In this document: piece after piece, positions 10,201 to 17,880 of the stretch | How positions within the stretch are numbered: the stretch's first letter is position 1 | Layout: the number at the start of each line of letters is the position of its first letter | NCBI RefSeq assembly: GCF_030954495.1 | Contig: NZ_JAVHUW010000083.1 | Span: forward strand, 186,001 to 250,000 | Direction of reading: 5' to 3' | From: Candidatus Desulfosporosinus nitrosoreducens | GTDB taxonomy: Bacteria > Bacillota > Desulfitobacteriia > Desulfitobacteriales > Desulfitobacteriaceae | DNA: 64,000 nt | Position numbers and translations under genes: made by a program | Notes under the pieces: model-generated | Told to the model about the DNA's origin: nothing | The model's database searches: none | Seen by the model: the letters and a program-made list of their open reading frames with translations, nothing else

Positions 10201-10320
10201 GGAGAAGTTGTTGATGTAGCCTTTGATCAAGCCGGTGGGACGAATGTGCCCATCGATAGCTCGGTTGCCGCTCTGATCTGGACGGTTATTCAGCGGTACC
10301 CGTACCTGTATAAAGTTTAA
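7261..10320 (+). CDS. ygfK: YgfK-like FAD/NAD and 4Fe-4S oxidoreductase
   Basis: A 1019-residue protein close in length and layout to E. coli YgfK, annotated there as a putative selenate reductase subunit and part of the urate cluster. Residues 1-420 form a dihydropyrimidine-dehydrogenase-like TIM-barrel region. A cysteine-rich GltD/DPD-type domain follows (CEKGCPIEQDVPEYL near 440, CTHTCMTKC near 490). Two Rossmann motifs, VAVIGAGPAGLSAAYF near 541 and VAVIGGGNSAMDAARAAL near 670, bind FAD and NAD(P)H. The C-terminus has ferredoxin-like clusters (CNYICNICTEVCPN near 887, CNECGNCETFCPY near 927). The start is ATG 7261 after AAGGAGAGATA. It follows xdhC directly and ends the operon. A role in reductive purine ring opening is inferred from cluster context. 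Confidence 0.9.
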   Translation: MSDKMALIPFKQLLHWVMEEHEHSGMVFGMPEEKFYHKTNDRHMELFGEVIDTPVGPAAGPHSQLAQNIIASYMSGSRFFELKSVQIMDELEIAKPCISAEDECYNTEWSTELSIMGAFEEYVKAWFILHVLQKELFKQSERRFMFNMSVGYDLKGIQSPKVDEFVEGLKDASQTRIFQECKAALLESLALFKHVDQAFIEKISPNICHSITLSTMHGCPPTEIEAIIRYLISEKKLHTFVKMNPTLLGYKYVRNTFDKMGYDYIQLREESFTHDLQFADGVEMLKRLKAFASENKKDFGIKMSNTLPVKIARGELPGEEMYMSGRSLYPLTINLAYKLAAEFGGDLKISYSGGADAFNIDRIFATGIRPITVATTLLKPGGYQRFKQIAELLDPLLDNRESSRLDMDKLKALAESAFEDANHIKESRDMLSRKTSLRLPLLDCFIAPCEKGCPIEQDVPEYLRLVGEKRYEEAFDVIVSKNPLPFITGTICTHTCMTKCTRLDYDESVHIRGQKLVAAENGYAGYRQKLSPTEPCSSAQVAVIGAGPAGLSAAYFLAKAGMKVTVFDKRERAGGTVEFVIPDFRISREAIRNDIELIEAMGVKFEFGVNPNISVADYQAKGFNYVFLAIGAGKTSSLAIQGDGERVRGAIPFLEAFNVERKSLNLGKRVAVIGGGNSAMDAARAALRVDGVEEVSIVYRRTKEYMPADEEELAFAQKDGVIFKQLLAPVSLDKGILKCQVMELGQADASGRRSPVAKEGIYEELPVDTVLSAIGELIDYDLLRSNGIEIGEKGKIKVNEETLETNIPNVFIGGDALAGPWTVVGAISHGTKVAKAILNKENMEFKQEFASRISFDKDKQLLEVRAKKAVLQAVCDDDREPGRCLECNYICNICTEVCPNRANLMIPVVGEGLTNRNQILHVDGMCNECGNCETFCPYDDAPYKVKMTLFWGEKEFWDSANTGFVIIKEAPEPVVKLRLNGEVVDVAFDQAGGTNVPIDSSVAALIWTVIQRYPYLYKV

Positions 10321-10336
10321 AATTAGGGACATATAT

Positions 10337-10370
10337 AAAGAGGTCGACATTTCTGTTTGACCTCTTTCTT
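10337..10370 (+). terminator. Terminator of the xdhABC-ygfK operon
   Basis: AAAGAGGTC (10337-10345) pairs with GACCTCTTT (10359-10367) across a 13-nt loop and is followed by a T-rich tail. Confidence 0.8.
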
Positions 10371-10425
10371 AAAACATCAGAGCTAAGCTTGGGTGGTGAT
10401 AATTATTTAGGTGAAGGGATTCGAT

Positions 10426-10560
10426 TTATCAAGATGATAAATTACTTATCGCTTTGGTAAGACTTATCAGAGAACACATAATTGACTAATAATTTGCGCT
10501 CTAAGTATTTTTTGGTGCAAGCAACAGTCCAAACCTTTTTACTCCTTATCATTTTGAGAG
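10426..10560. promoter_or_regulatory. Upstream activator sites for the permease promoter
   Basis: TTATCAAGATGATAA at 10426-10440 has perfect 6-bp arms, like the site at 3167. A weaker copy, TTATCGCTTTGGTAA, is at 10446-10460, and TTATCATTTTGAGAG at 10546-10560 matches the reverse-complement form at 13 of 15 positions. All lie 64-200 bp upstream of the sigma-54 promoter at 10624. The leader 10640-10787 shows nothing else. Confidence 0.7.
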
Positions 10561-10623
10561 GCATAAATTTAACCAGGTCTAAAAAAGCATGAATATGTTG
10601 GCATTTAAAAGGTCTTGTCAAAT

Positions 10624-10639
10624 TGGCACGAATATTGCT
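10624..10639 (+). promoter_or_regulatory. Sigma-54 promoter of the permease operon
   Basis: TGGCACGAATATTGCT matches the TGGCACG-N4-TTGCW consensus at every defined base. It is the best -24/-12 element in the window. Confidence 0.9.
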
Positions 10640-10787
10640 AGTGTGTACATCTAGGTACAAAGTTAATTCACTTGCTCAATAGATAAAGCAACCTTACTTA
10701 GAATGCAGGACTAGGTATAGGTTGATTTGCGGAGGTGGTTAAAGGGTTATTTCAAATTAATCCTGCGGAAAAAAAGGAGGAATGAAA

Positions 10788-12140
10788 ATGGCTGACACAA
10801 AAAATTCGGTAGCACCAGTTGATGAAATGATGCCGGCGGGTAAACTATTTGTGTTTGGATTGCAGCATGTACTGGCCATGTATGCGGGCGCGGTTGCGGT
10901 ACCCTTGATTATTGCGGGTGCTGCTGGTTTGACTAAAGCTCACACTGCTTTTTTAATCAACGCTGATTTGTTTACTTGCGGTCTGGCAACCTTGCTTCAG
11001 ACTTTAGGAATTTGGAAAATCGGTATTAAAATCCCTGTTATTCAAGGCGTAACCTTTGCCGCTGTAACTCCGATGATTATCATGGCCCAAACGGGAGGCA
11101 TGGAGACAATTTATGGAGCGATAATTATAGCGGGCTTATGTACGTTTTTAATAGCTCCCTTCTTCAGCAAGCTAATACGCTTCTTCCCGCCTATTGTCAC
11201 CGGGAGTGTCATCACAGTCATTGGCGTGTCCTTGTTGCCTGTTGGTATTGCTTGGGCCGCGGGAGGTACCGGTGATCCGAATTATGGCAGTTTGACTTAT
11301 ATCGGGGTTGCCTGCATTGTTCTGATCGCGATCCTTCTTATCAATAAGTTTTTCACTGGTTTTGTCGCTCATATCTCGGTGCTGCTGGGATTGATTATTG
11401 GTCTTATCATCGCTGTGCCGTTAGGACTTGTGAATTTTTCGGGAGTTTCCACGGCTGCTTGGCTGGGTATCGATTATCCATTTGCTTTTGGTTTTCCAAA
11501 GTTTGACATCGGTTCTATCATTGCCATGATTATCGTTATGTTAGTTGTTATGGTTGAATCAACGGGAGACTTTTTGGCAATCGGCGTAATGGTCGACAAA
11601 AAGATCGGGGAAAAAGAATTGACTGCCGGATTACGAGCTGATGGCATAGCCACAGCGCTTGGTGGAATTTTGAATGCTTTTCCTTATACAGCCTTTGCTC
11701 AGAACGTTGGGCTTGTCGGTCTGACCGGGGTTAAGAGCCGTTTCGTAGTCGCCACATCCGGAATAATTCTGGTTGTCATGGGCTTTTTCCCCAAATTAGC
11801 TACTATTATTGCTTCTTTACCGAATGCTGTTCTTGGCGGTGCCGGGATTGCTATGTTTGGTATTGTTGCCGCTAACGGCATTAAAACTCTTTCTAAAGTC
11901 GATTATGAGAAAAGACCCAACAATATCTTTATCGTAGCAATTAGCGTCGCTTTAGGTGTTATTCCGGTTGTGGACCCTAACTTCTTTAAACTATTCCCTG
12001 ACTGGAGCCAAACCATTTTGCACAGTGGCATCACCTTAGGTTCCATTACGGCTATTATCCTCAATGCTCTGTTTAACGGGAGTAAGGGTGGAGAAGATAC
12101 CCAAAAGGAATTGGCTGAAAACGCGGGAATGAACGCTTAA
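10788..12140 (+). CDS. NCS2 xanthine/urate-type permease
   Basis: A 450-residue nucleobase:cation symporter-2 protein with about 12-14 membrane segments. The N-terminal FVFGLQHVLAMYAGAVAVPL and the later VVMVESTGDFLAIG, GGILNAFPYTAFAQNVGLV and FPKLATIIASLPNAVLGGAG segments are typical of the uracil/xanthine/urate branch (XanQ, UacT, PucJK). I place the start at ATG 10788, seven bases after GGAGG; the ATG at 10782 is only one base from it. It is the first gene after a sigma-54 promoter, and the downstream genes are urate-cluster enzymes, so xanthine or urate uptake is the likely role. The exact substrate cannot be read from sequence. Confidence 0.9.
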   Translation: MADTKNSVAPVDEMMPAGKLFVFGLQHVLAMYAGAVAVPLIIAGAAGLTKAHTAFLINADLFTCGLATLLQTLGIWKIGIKIPVIQGVTFAAVTPMIIMAQTGGMETIYGAIIIAGLCTFLIAPFFSKLIRFFPPIVTGSVITVIGVSLLPVGIAWAAGGTGDPNYGSLTYIGVACIVLIAILLINKFFTGFVAHISVLLGLIIGLIIAVPLGLVNFSGVSTAAWLGIDYPFAFGFPKFDIGSIIAMIIVMLVVMVESTGDFLAIGVMVDKKIGEKELTAGLRADGIATALGGILNAFPYTAFAQNVGLVGLTGVKSRFVVATSGIILVVMGFFPKLATIIASLPNAVLGGAGIAMFGIVAANGIKTLSKVDYEKRPNNIFIVAISVALGVIPVVDPNFFKLFPDWSQTILHSGITLGSITAIILNALFNGSKGGEDTQKELAENAGMNA

Positions 12141-12149
12141 TAACAATCT

Positions 12150-12177
12150 GGTGGGAAAGAAAATGCTCTTTCCCACC
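12150..12177 (+). terminator. Strong hairpin between permease and preA-like genes
   Basis: GGTGGGAAAGA (12150-12160) pairs perfectly with TCTTTCCCACC (12167-12177) over a 6-nt loop. No T-run follows, so it may act as a partial terminator or an mRNA-stabilising stem that sets the ratio of transporter to enzymes. Confidence 0.6.
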
Positions 12178-12223
12178 GTTCTCTAATGAACGATAAATCC
12201 GGTGCTTAGAGGGGATATTTAAA

Positions 12224-13432
12224 ATGTCGGTCGATTTAGCGGTGGACTTTTGCGGATTTCACTTAGAAAACCCCTTTATCCTGGCCCCTTCCCCCAGCAC
12301 GGATCAACTTGATCTGCTGATTAAAGCATTTGAAGCTGGATGGGCTGGCGCCGTACTTAAAACGGTTACCGTCGATTCCAGTATCGTGAGCCGGGTTTTT
12401 CCTTTAGTTATGCGGGTTGAACACGTTATGGGGTTTATGGGCATCCAAAATATTGACCTGGTATCTGAGCATTCTGTTGAGGAAATCGAACAGCATGTTC
12501 GCTTCCTGAAAAAACGTTTTCCTAATAAAGCCGTAATTCCCAGTATTATTGCCACGAATAAGGATGATTGGCAAATGCTGGCGGAGCGAATGGTTGAAGC
12601 GGGTGCAGATTTGCTGGAATGCAGCATTTCTTTTCCCCATGGTGCCGAATGGGGGTTATGTTCACCGATTCAAGAGCCGGGCGGGACGGAGGAAATTACC
12701 CGTTGGGTTAAAGAAGTGACCGGCAAGGTTCCCGTGGTTATAAAATTATCGGCACAGGATTCGGATATCATAGCCACGGCTACAGCTGCCGAACGCAGCG
12801 GTGCAGAAGGCGTGTGCGCTTTAAATACGCTGAAAAGCATTACCGGTGTAAATTTAGATACCTTGATTCCCTATCCCAATGTGGCAGGACTTTCAACCTA
12901 CGGAGGTCTTTCCGGACCAGCTTTAAAACCCATTGCTTTGCGTTGTACGGCGGAAATAGCTCAAAAATTAAATCTTGACATCGCAGGGAGCGGTGGCATT
13001 ACCACTTGGCAGGATGGTGCAGAATTTCTTCTTCTGGGAGCAAGCTCCCTGCAGCTTTGTACTGCGGTATTGCGTTTTGGTGTCGGAATTATTCGTGAAT
13101 TAAGCACAGGATTGCAAGGGTGGATGGAGGAAAAAGGATTTCAAAACCTTAAGGATGTTATTGGCCGCTCCTTGCCCTATCTTGTGGGTCATTCCCAGCT
13201 TCCGCGCGGAATTCAACTCGTTTCTCAAATACAGCCGGCTGCTTGTGATGGTTGCGGTACCTGCTATACGGTTTGCCGGACCGGCGGACATGCGGCTATT
13301 CACTGGAGGGACGGGCTTCCTCAAGTTATGGTGAGTCAATGTACAGGATGTGGACTTTGCCAGGCAATGTGTCCGCAACAGGCGATTTTTCTTGCCAGAC
13401 TGATGGGAGAACGTGCCGTGCTGACGGGATGA
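12224..13432 (+). CDS. PreA-like dihydropyrimidine dehydrogenase with ferredoxin tail
   Basis: A 402-residue FMN TIM-barrel protein of the dihydroorotate/dihydropyrimidine dehydrogenase family. It begins with the usual FCGFHLENPFILAPSP. The segment SFPHGAEWGLCS contains C146 at the position of the catalytic cysteine of dihydropyrimidine dehydrogenase. Residues from about 335 hold two 4Fe-4S motifs (CDGCGTCYTVC from C341, then CTGCGLCQAMCPQQA). No PreT-like FAD subunit is adjacent, so electrons may come from ferredoxin or the YgfK-like protein. The start follows GAGGGGATATTTAAA. It lies in the permease operon before ssnA, so a reductive step on a purine-derived ring intermediate is a reasonable inference; pyrimidine reduction is the alternative. 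Confidence 0.85.
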   Translation: MSVDLAVDFCGFHLENPFILAPSPSTDQLDLLIKAFEAGWAGAVLKTVTVDSSIVSRVFPLVMRVEHVMGFMGIQNIDLVSEHSVEEIEQHVRFLKKRFPNKAVIPSIIATNKDDWQMLAERMVEAGADLLECSISFPHGAEWGLCSPIQEPGGTEEITRWVKEVTGKVPVVIKLSAQDSDIIATATAAERSGAEGVCALNTLKSITGVNLDTLIPYPNVAGLSTYGGLSGPALKPIALRCTAEIAQKLNLDIAGSGGITTWQDGAEFLLLGASSLQLCTAVLRFGVGIIRELSTGLQGWMEEKGFQNLKDVIGRSLPYLVGHSQLPRGIQLVSQIQPAACDGCGTCYTVCRTGGHAAIHWRDGLPQVMVSQCTGCGLCQAMCPQQAIFLARLMGERAVLTG

Positions 13433-13555
13433 TTAAGCTAATAATAAGGATAGGTCTACTTCTAATGATTACTATCTGAACAAGATTAAAATATTATAAA
13501 GTTTAGGGCAAAGGTAATTTTAGTTAATTAAAATTAAAGGGAGGATGAGTAAATA

Positions 13556-14884
13556 ATGCTTCTTATCGGCAATGGTACAGTATTGACTTTAGGAAAGAGC
13601 AATCAGGTTATCCCAAAGGGTGGGGTTCTTATTCAAGACACCAAAGTTTTGGAAATCGGTACAACCCTCGAATTACAGAAGCGTTTTCCCGAAGCTCGTT
13701 TTATTGATGCTCATGGCAAACTCATTATGCCGGGAATGATCAATACTCACATGCATCTTTATAGCACCTTTGCACGGGGTATGGATTCTAAAAGCAAGCC
13801 GCCGCGCAACTTTCGGGATATCTTAGAAGGATTGTGGTGGAAACTTGATAAAATGCTCTCAATGGAAGATGTCTATTACAGTGCCCTCACGCCGCTTATT
13901 GAGTGCATCAAAACAGGCACCACGACAATTGTCGATCATCACGCCAGCCCCAATATCGTGTTAGGCAGTCTGTCCACTCTGGCTAAAGCTGCTCAGGAAA
14001 TTGGAGTGCGGGCCGCTTTTTGTTATGAAGTTTCGGATCGTGACGGTGAAAAAATTGCCCAAGAGGGAATTAAAGAAAATGCCGACTTTATTGAGGCCTG
14101 CCAGGCTAAACCTGACCCAATGACCGCCGGGTTATTTGGACTTCATGCCTCTCTAACTTTGTCGGATAAAACCTTGGCTCAGTGCAGCGAAACTGCTAAG
14201 AGACTCGGAGCAGGATTTCATGTTCATGTTGCCGAAGGAATTGAAGATGTTGAAGACTGCTTAACGAACCACGGCCTGAGAGTCGTCGAGCGTTTCGAGA
14301 AATACGGCGTGCTCGGACCCAAAACAATTGCCGCTCATTGTGTGCATATTAATGATCAGGAGATCGAGCTCTTAAAGGCTTCGAACACTCAGGTGGTTCA
14401 TAACCCTGAGTCAAATATGGGAAATGCGGTTGGAGTAACCCCGGTTCTTAAACTCTTGGCAAAAGGGGTTAGGGTTGGACTGGGAACGGATGGGTATACC
14501 TGTGACATGTTTGAGAGCGCCAAAGTGGAAAATGTCCTGCAAAAACATGCCGCTGCCAATCCCAGTGTGGCTTGGGCTGAAGTTCCGCAAATGCTTTATG
14601 GCAATAACCCGCAAATTGCCTCAGATTTGTTTGGCGGAACCTTTGGAGAATTGAGCGCAGGGGCCTGGGCGGATGTCATTGTTGTAGATTATATTCCCGC
14701 AACGCCAATGGATGCGGGCAATTGGAGCGGACATCTTTTATTTGGAGTCTCCGGGCATCAGGTTGAAACGACAGTCGTCAACGGCAAGGTGCGTATGCTG
14801 GAGAGAAAGCTTGTTGACATTGATGAAGAAGCGATCTGCGCCCGCTCTCGTGAACTGGCGCAGGCTATATGGAATAAACTTTAA
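13556..14884 (+). CDS. ssnA: SsnA-type putative aminohydrolase
   Basis: A 442-residue amidohydrolase-superfamily protein, the same length as E. coli SsnA. The first metal motif is NTHMH (H65, H67), followed by FHVHVAEG, AAHCVHIND and GLGTDGY with the later metal His and Asp residues. Family members hydrolyse or deaminate ring systems at a mononuclear metal site. SsnA is a conserved member of the urate gene cluster, but its exact reaction is not fixed by sequence. It is preceded by GGGAGG and lies in the permease operon, followed 16 bp later by a PLP enzyme. Confidence 0.9.
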   Translation: MLLIGNGTVLTLGKSNQVIPKGGVLIQDTKVLEIGTTLELQKRFPEARFIDAHGKLIMPGMINTHMHLYSTFARGMDSKSKPPRNFRDILEGLWWKLDKMLSMEDVYYSALTPLIECIKTGTTTIVDHHASPNIVLGSLSTLAKAAQEIGVRAAFCYEVSDRDGEKIAQEGIKENADFIEACQAKPDPMTAGLFGLHASLTLSDKTLAQCSETAKRLGAGFHVHVAEGIEDVEDCLTNHGLRVVERFEKYGVLGPKTIAAHCVHINDQEIELLKASNTQVVHNPESNMGNAVGVTPVLKLLAKGVRVGLGTDGYTCDMFESAKVENVLQKHAAANPSVAWAEVPQMLYGNNPQIASDLFGGTFGELSAGAWADVIVVDYIPATPMDAGNWSGHLLFGVSGHQVETTVVNGKVRMLERKLVDIDEEAICARSRELAQAIWNKL

Positions 14885-14900
14885 TATTGGGGTGATTGAT

Positions 14901-16130
14901 ATGGAAAATGTACTGGGGCTTCGCTGCATCAACTGTGGGAAGGAGCTGGCCGCTGAACCCGGAGTATATACTTGCCCCTTATGTGGCTCGAAAGCCGGGA
15001 TTATGGATGTCGAATACGATTATGCGGTGATAAATCGTCTGACTTCCCGTGAAAAGTTGTCTCAATCTAAAGATTACTCAATTTTTCGCTATTTGCCCTT
15101 TCTGCCGATTCGTCCAGAGACTCCCCGTCCGCACCTGAGGGTAGGCTGGAGTCCTCTTTATAAACCTCCTGGCTTGGGCCAACACCTGGGAATGAGCAAC
15201 TTGTATATTAAAGATGATGGACAAAATCCGACAGCTTCTTTAAAAGACCGAGCTTCCATCATAGCCGTCGTTAAAGCCGTGGAGGAGCAGGCTCCAACGG
15301 TGGCCTGCTCCTCCACGGGAAATGCGGCCTCCTCTCTGGCAGGAAGCGCAGCGGCCATGGGTTTGAAAAGTGTCATTTTTGTGCCAAGCCGCGCTCCCCA
15401 GGGAAAAGTTGCTCAGTTGTTGATCTTCGGAGCAAAAGTCATCAGTGTTCAGGGGTCTTATGAAGATACCTTCAGACTCTCTGCCGAAGCCATCGAGCGA
15501 TTTGGCTGGTATAACCGCAATGCGGCGATTAATCCCTATCTTGTCGAGGGCAAAAAAACCGTAGCCTTGGAAATCGCCGAGCAGTTTCACTGGGAGGTTC
15601 CCGATTGGGTTGTACTTTCTGTTGGCGATGGCTGTACGATTGCCGGGGTATGGAAGGGCTTTAAGGATTTATATCAAGCCGGGTGGATTGAACGTCTGCC
15701 TAAAATTGCCGGGGTTCAGTCGACAGGCTGTTGCCCTCTGGTTGACGCCTTTTTAGAGGATCGCCCTTGGCAGCCGGCGGAGGAAAAGACCCTGGCGGAT
15801 AGCATTGCTGTTGGAGTACCGCGCAATCCTGATAAAGCTTTGCGGGCAGTGCGGGAATCCGGCGGAACAATGATAGCGGTCCCTGATGAAGAGATCCTGG
15901 AAGCTATGAGGGAGTTGGGAAGAACAAGCGGGATTTTCGGTGAGCCGGCAGGAGTAACCGGAATGGCAGGTCTTAAAGCATTGGTTAAAAAAGGAGTCAT
16001 CGGGGTAGACGAAAAAATAGTGGCAATCGTTACCGGAAATGGCTTGAAAGATGTTAAGAACGCCATTGCCGCCGTGGGTGAGCCGATTAAAGTGGAGCCT
16101 TCCCTGGACGAGTTGATGAGAAAACTGTAA
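14901..16130 (+). CDS. Threonine-synthase-like PLP enzyme with zinc ribbon
   Basis: A 409-residue fold-type II PLP enzyme. A four-cysteine ribbon is at the N-terminus (C9, C12, C25, C28). The PLP lysine K115 lies in the NPTASLKDR motif, with the SSTGNAASSLAG phosphate-binding motif after it. The start is ATG 14901, which has GGGGTGATTGAT upstream; an open frame extends upstream into ssnA but lacks a suitable start signal. Sequence alone would give threonine synthase, but the gene lies inside a purine-degradation operon next to another PLP enzyme and far from threonine biosynthesis genes. A beta-elimination or replacement on a diaminopropionate-like or hydroxyamino-acid intermediate is the contextual inference. 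Confidence 0.85.
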   Translation: MENVLGLRCINCGKELAAEPGVYTCPLCGSKAGIMDVEYDYAVINRLTSREKLSQSKDYSIFRYLPFLPIRPETPRPHLRVGWSPLYKPPGLGQHLGMSNLYIKDDGQNPTASLKDRASIIAVVKAVEEQAPTVACSSTGNAASSLAGSAAAMGLKSVIFVPSRAPQGKVAQLLIFGAKVISVQGSYEDTFRLSAEAIERFGWYNRNAAINPYLVEGKKTVALEIAEQFHWEVPDWVVLSVGDGCTIAGVWKGFKDLYQAGWIERLPKIAGVQSTGCCPLVDAFLEDRPWQPAEEKTLADSIAVGVPRNPDKALRAVRESGGTMIAVPDEEILEAMRELGRTSGIFGEPAGVTGMAGLKALVKKGVIGVDEKIVAIVTGNGLKDVKNAIAAVGEPIKVEPSLDELMRKL

Positions 16131-16162
16131 CCTAATCTTTACATGATAAGGGAGGAAGATTA

Positions 16163-17644
16163 ATGAGAAACTTAATTGATTTAACAATCAACGAAGAACA
16201 ACTCCAGAAAACAGTTCAGAGCGTCAAAGAAAGAAACATCCTCATTCCCACCTTGGCTCAAATGAAAGACCCCGGCAAAGTACCCGCTAAAGTCAAAGAG
16301 AAATTAAAAAAGACGGGTTTGTGGGATGTTGACCCCATTAACCTCTTTCGGATTTCCTGGAAAAACGAACCCGTCAAAGAAGGCGGACTATTTAATGCCT
16401 TGCCTAATTACATTGAAATTCCGTCTAAAATTTCCGGGGTTAAAGCGAGAATTATCGCTATGGCGGGGAAATATTTCCCGACGGGAGCCCATAAAGTGGG
16501 AGCGAGCTTTGCCTGCTTAGTTCCCCGTTTAGTGAGCGGTCAATTTGACCCTAAATACCATGAAGCGGTGTGGCCTTCAACGGGAAACTATTGTCGCGGC
16601 GGCGCTTACAATTCGGCCTTGCTGGGCTGTAAATCCATCGCAATTTTACCTGAGAATATGAGCAAAGAGCGCTTTGACTGGCTGAAAACCGTTGCCGGTG
16701 AGATTATTGCCACGCCCGGCTGTGAGAGCAATGTCAAAGAGATTTATGATAAAACCTGGGAACTGAAACGAACCCGCGAAAATGTCGTGATCTTCAATCA
16801 GTTTGGAGAACTGGGCAATCACCTCTGGCATTACGAAGTTACGGGGAATGCCATGCAAGAAATTATTAAAGCCGAAGCCGGTTCTAAAGGAAGACTTGCC
16901 GGAGTGTGCTTAACCTCCGGTTCCGCAGGTACTTTAGGCTGTGGAGATTACTTAAAAGACCAGTATCCTAAAGCGAAGCTGGCCGTCGGAGAAGCGCTGC
17001 AATGCCCGACCTTGCTGAATAATGGTTTTGGTGACCATAGAATCGAAGGCATCGGTGATAAACATATTCCCTGGATTCACAATGTTAAGAACACGGACAT
17101 GGTGATAGCTATCGACGATAACGATAGCCTGGGTCTGTTCCGGCTCTTTAATGAACCTGCCGGACAAACCTATTTGCGCGAGCAAGGGATTGCCGACGAG
17201 GTTATTGCCAAACTGGCCTGGGTGGGAATTTCCGGTGCGGCCAACATCTTATCGGCCATTAAATTCGCCAAGTACTATGAATTGACGGAAGACGACATCG
17301 TCATGACGGTGTTGACGGACTCGGCTGAAATGTATCAATCCAGATTACAGGAGATGGAGGCTGAAAGAGGTCAAGAATATAGCCTGATTCATGCCGCTAT
17401 TGATCACAACAGAAATGTTTTGGGTGTTCGAACAGACAGCATGGAAGAATTAACTTACCAAAGCAAGAAGCGCATTCACAATCTCAAGTATTACACTTGG
17501 ATTGAACAACAAATGTATGACTTAGATGATTTGAACGCGCAATGGTACGACTACGATAATTACTGGGGCAAACTCCACCAAATGGGCCCCGAGCTTGACA
17601 AGCTCATTGAGCAGTTTAATGCCAGAACGGGCTTGGCGGAATAG
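16163..17644 (+). CDS. Cysteine-synthase-like PLP enzyme of unknown substrate
   Basis: A 493-residue fold-type II PLP protein with the lysine motif FPTGAHKVGASFAC (K111) and the phosphate-binding stretch SGSAGTLGCGDYL. It is longer than cysteine synthases (about 310 residues), with extended N- and C-terminal parts rich in acidic residues and Tyr/Trp (QWYDYDNYWGKLHQM near the end). I recognise the fold but no specific named enzyme. The start follows GGGAGGAAGATTA. It is the last gene of the permease operon, before a strong terminator, so it should work with ssnA and the preceding PLP enzyme on a late purine-catabolism intermediate. Confidence 0.82.
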   Translation: MRNLIDLTINEEQLQKTVQSVKERNILIPTLAQMKDPGKVPAKVKEKLKKTGLWDVDPINLFRISWKNEPVKEGGLFNALPNYIEIPSKISGVKARIIAMAGKYFPTGAHKVGASFACLVPRLVSGQFDPKYHEAVWPSTGNYCRGGAYNSALLGCKSIAILPENMSKERFDWLKTVAGEIIATPGCESNVKEIYDKTWELKRTRENVVIFNQFGELGNHLWHYEVTGNAMQEIIKAEAGSKGRLAGVCLTSGSAGTLGCGDYLKDQYPKAKLAVGEALQCPTLLNNGFGDHRIEGIGDKHIPWIHNVKNTDMVIAIDDNDSLGLFRLFNEPAGQTYLREQGIADEVIAKLAWVGISGAANILSAIKFAKYYELTEDDIVMTVLTDSAEMYQSRLQEMEAERGQEYSLIHAAIDHNRNVLGVRTDSMEELTYQSKKRIHNLKYYTWIEQQMYDLDDLNAQWYDYDNYWGKLHQMGPELDKLIEQFNARTGLAE

Positions 17645-17696
17645 GCTGGGTCTGGCTGCAAACAATCAGTAGTAAACAATCAAGCTAAAAATCCGG

Positions 17697-17731
17697 AGGC
17701 AGTGGTTCTTTAGTTAAGAACCACTGCCTTT
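17697..17731 (+). terminator. Terminator of the permease-ssnA-PLP operon
   Basis: AGGCAGTGGTTCTT (17697-17710) pairs perfectly with AAGAACCACTGCCT (17716-17729) over a 5-nt loop, followed by TTG. Confidence 0.85.
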
Positions 17732-17778
17732 GTTGATTTAGAGCTTTAAGCCCCTTCTAAGACCTTAATGTTTAATTT

Positions 17779-17817
17779 AAATGATAAAATCATTTGTCCT
17801 ACGCTAATCCGACAAAT
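17779..17817. promoter_or_regulatory. Inverted repeats upstream of the histidine kinase
   Basis: Two symmetric elements are adjacent: AAATGAT-AAA-ATCATTT (17779-17795), then ATTTGTC (17792-17798) with GACAAAT (17811-17817). A related TTTGTC/GACAAA pair lies after the kinase gene at 20625-20643. Binding proteins are unknown. Confidence 0.4.
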
Positions 17818-17880
17818 TTTTGTTAAAGGAATAAGTACAATGAAGGGAGATGACAATACAGTAAGTAAGGAGGCAGGGTT

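Noticed and set aside
13545..13556. A three-codon frame ATG-AGT-AAA-TAA before ssnA as a possible regulatory leader
   Set aside because: The ATG directly touches GGAGG, so it cannot be an efficient start; coincidence is more likely.
14712..14900. An N-terminal extension of the threonine-synthase-like frame into ssnA
   Set aside because: The extension overlaps ssnA by more than 170 bp and lacks a start signal; the zinc ribbon begins right after ATG 14901.
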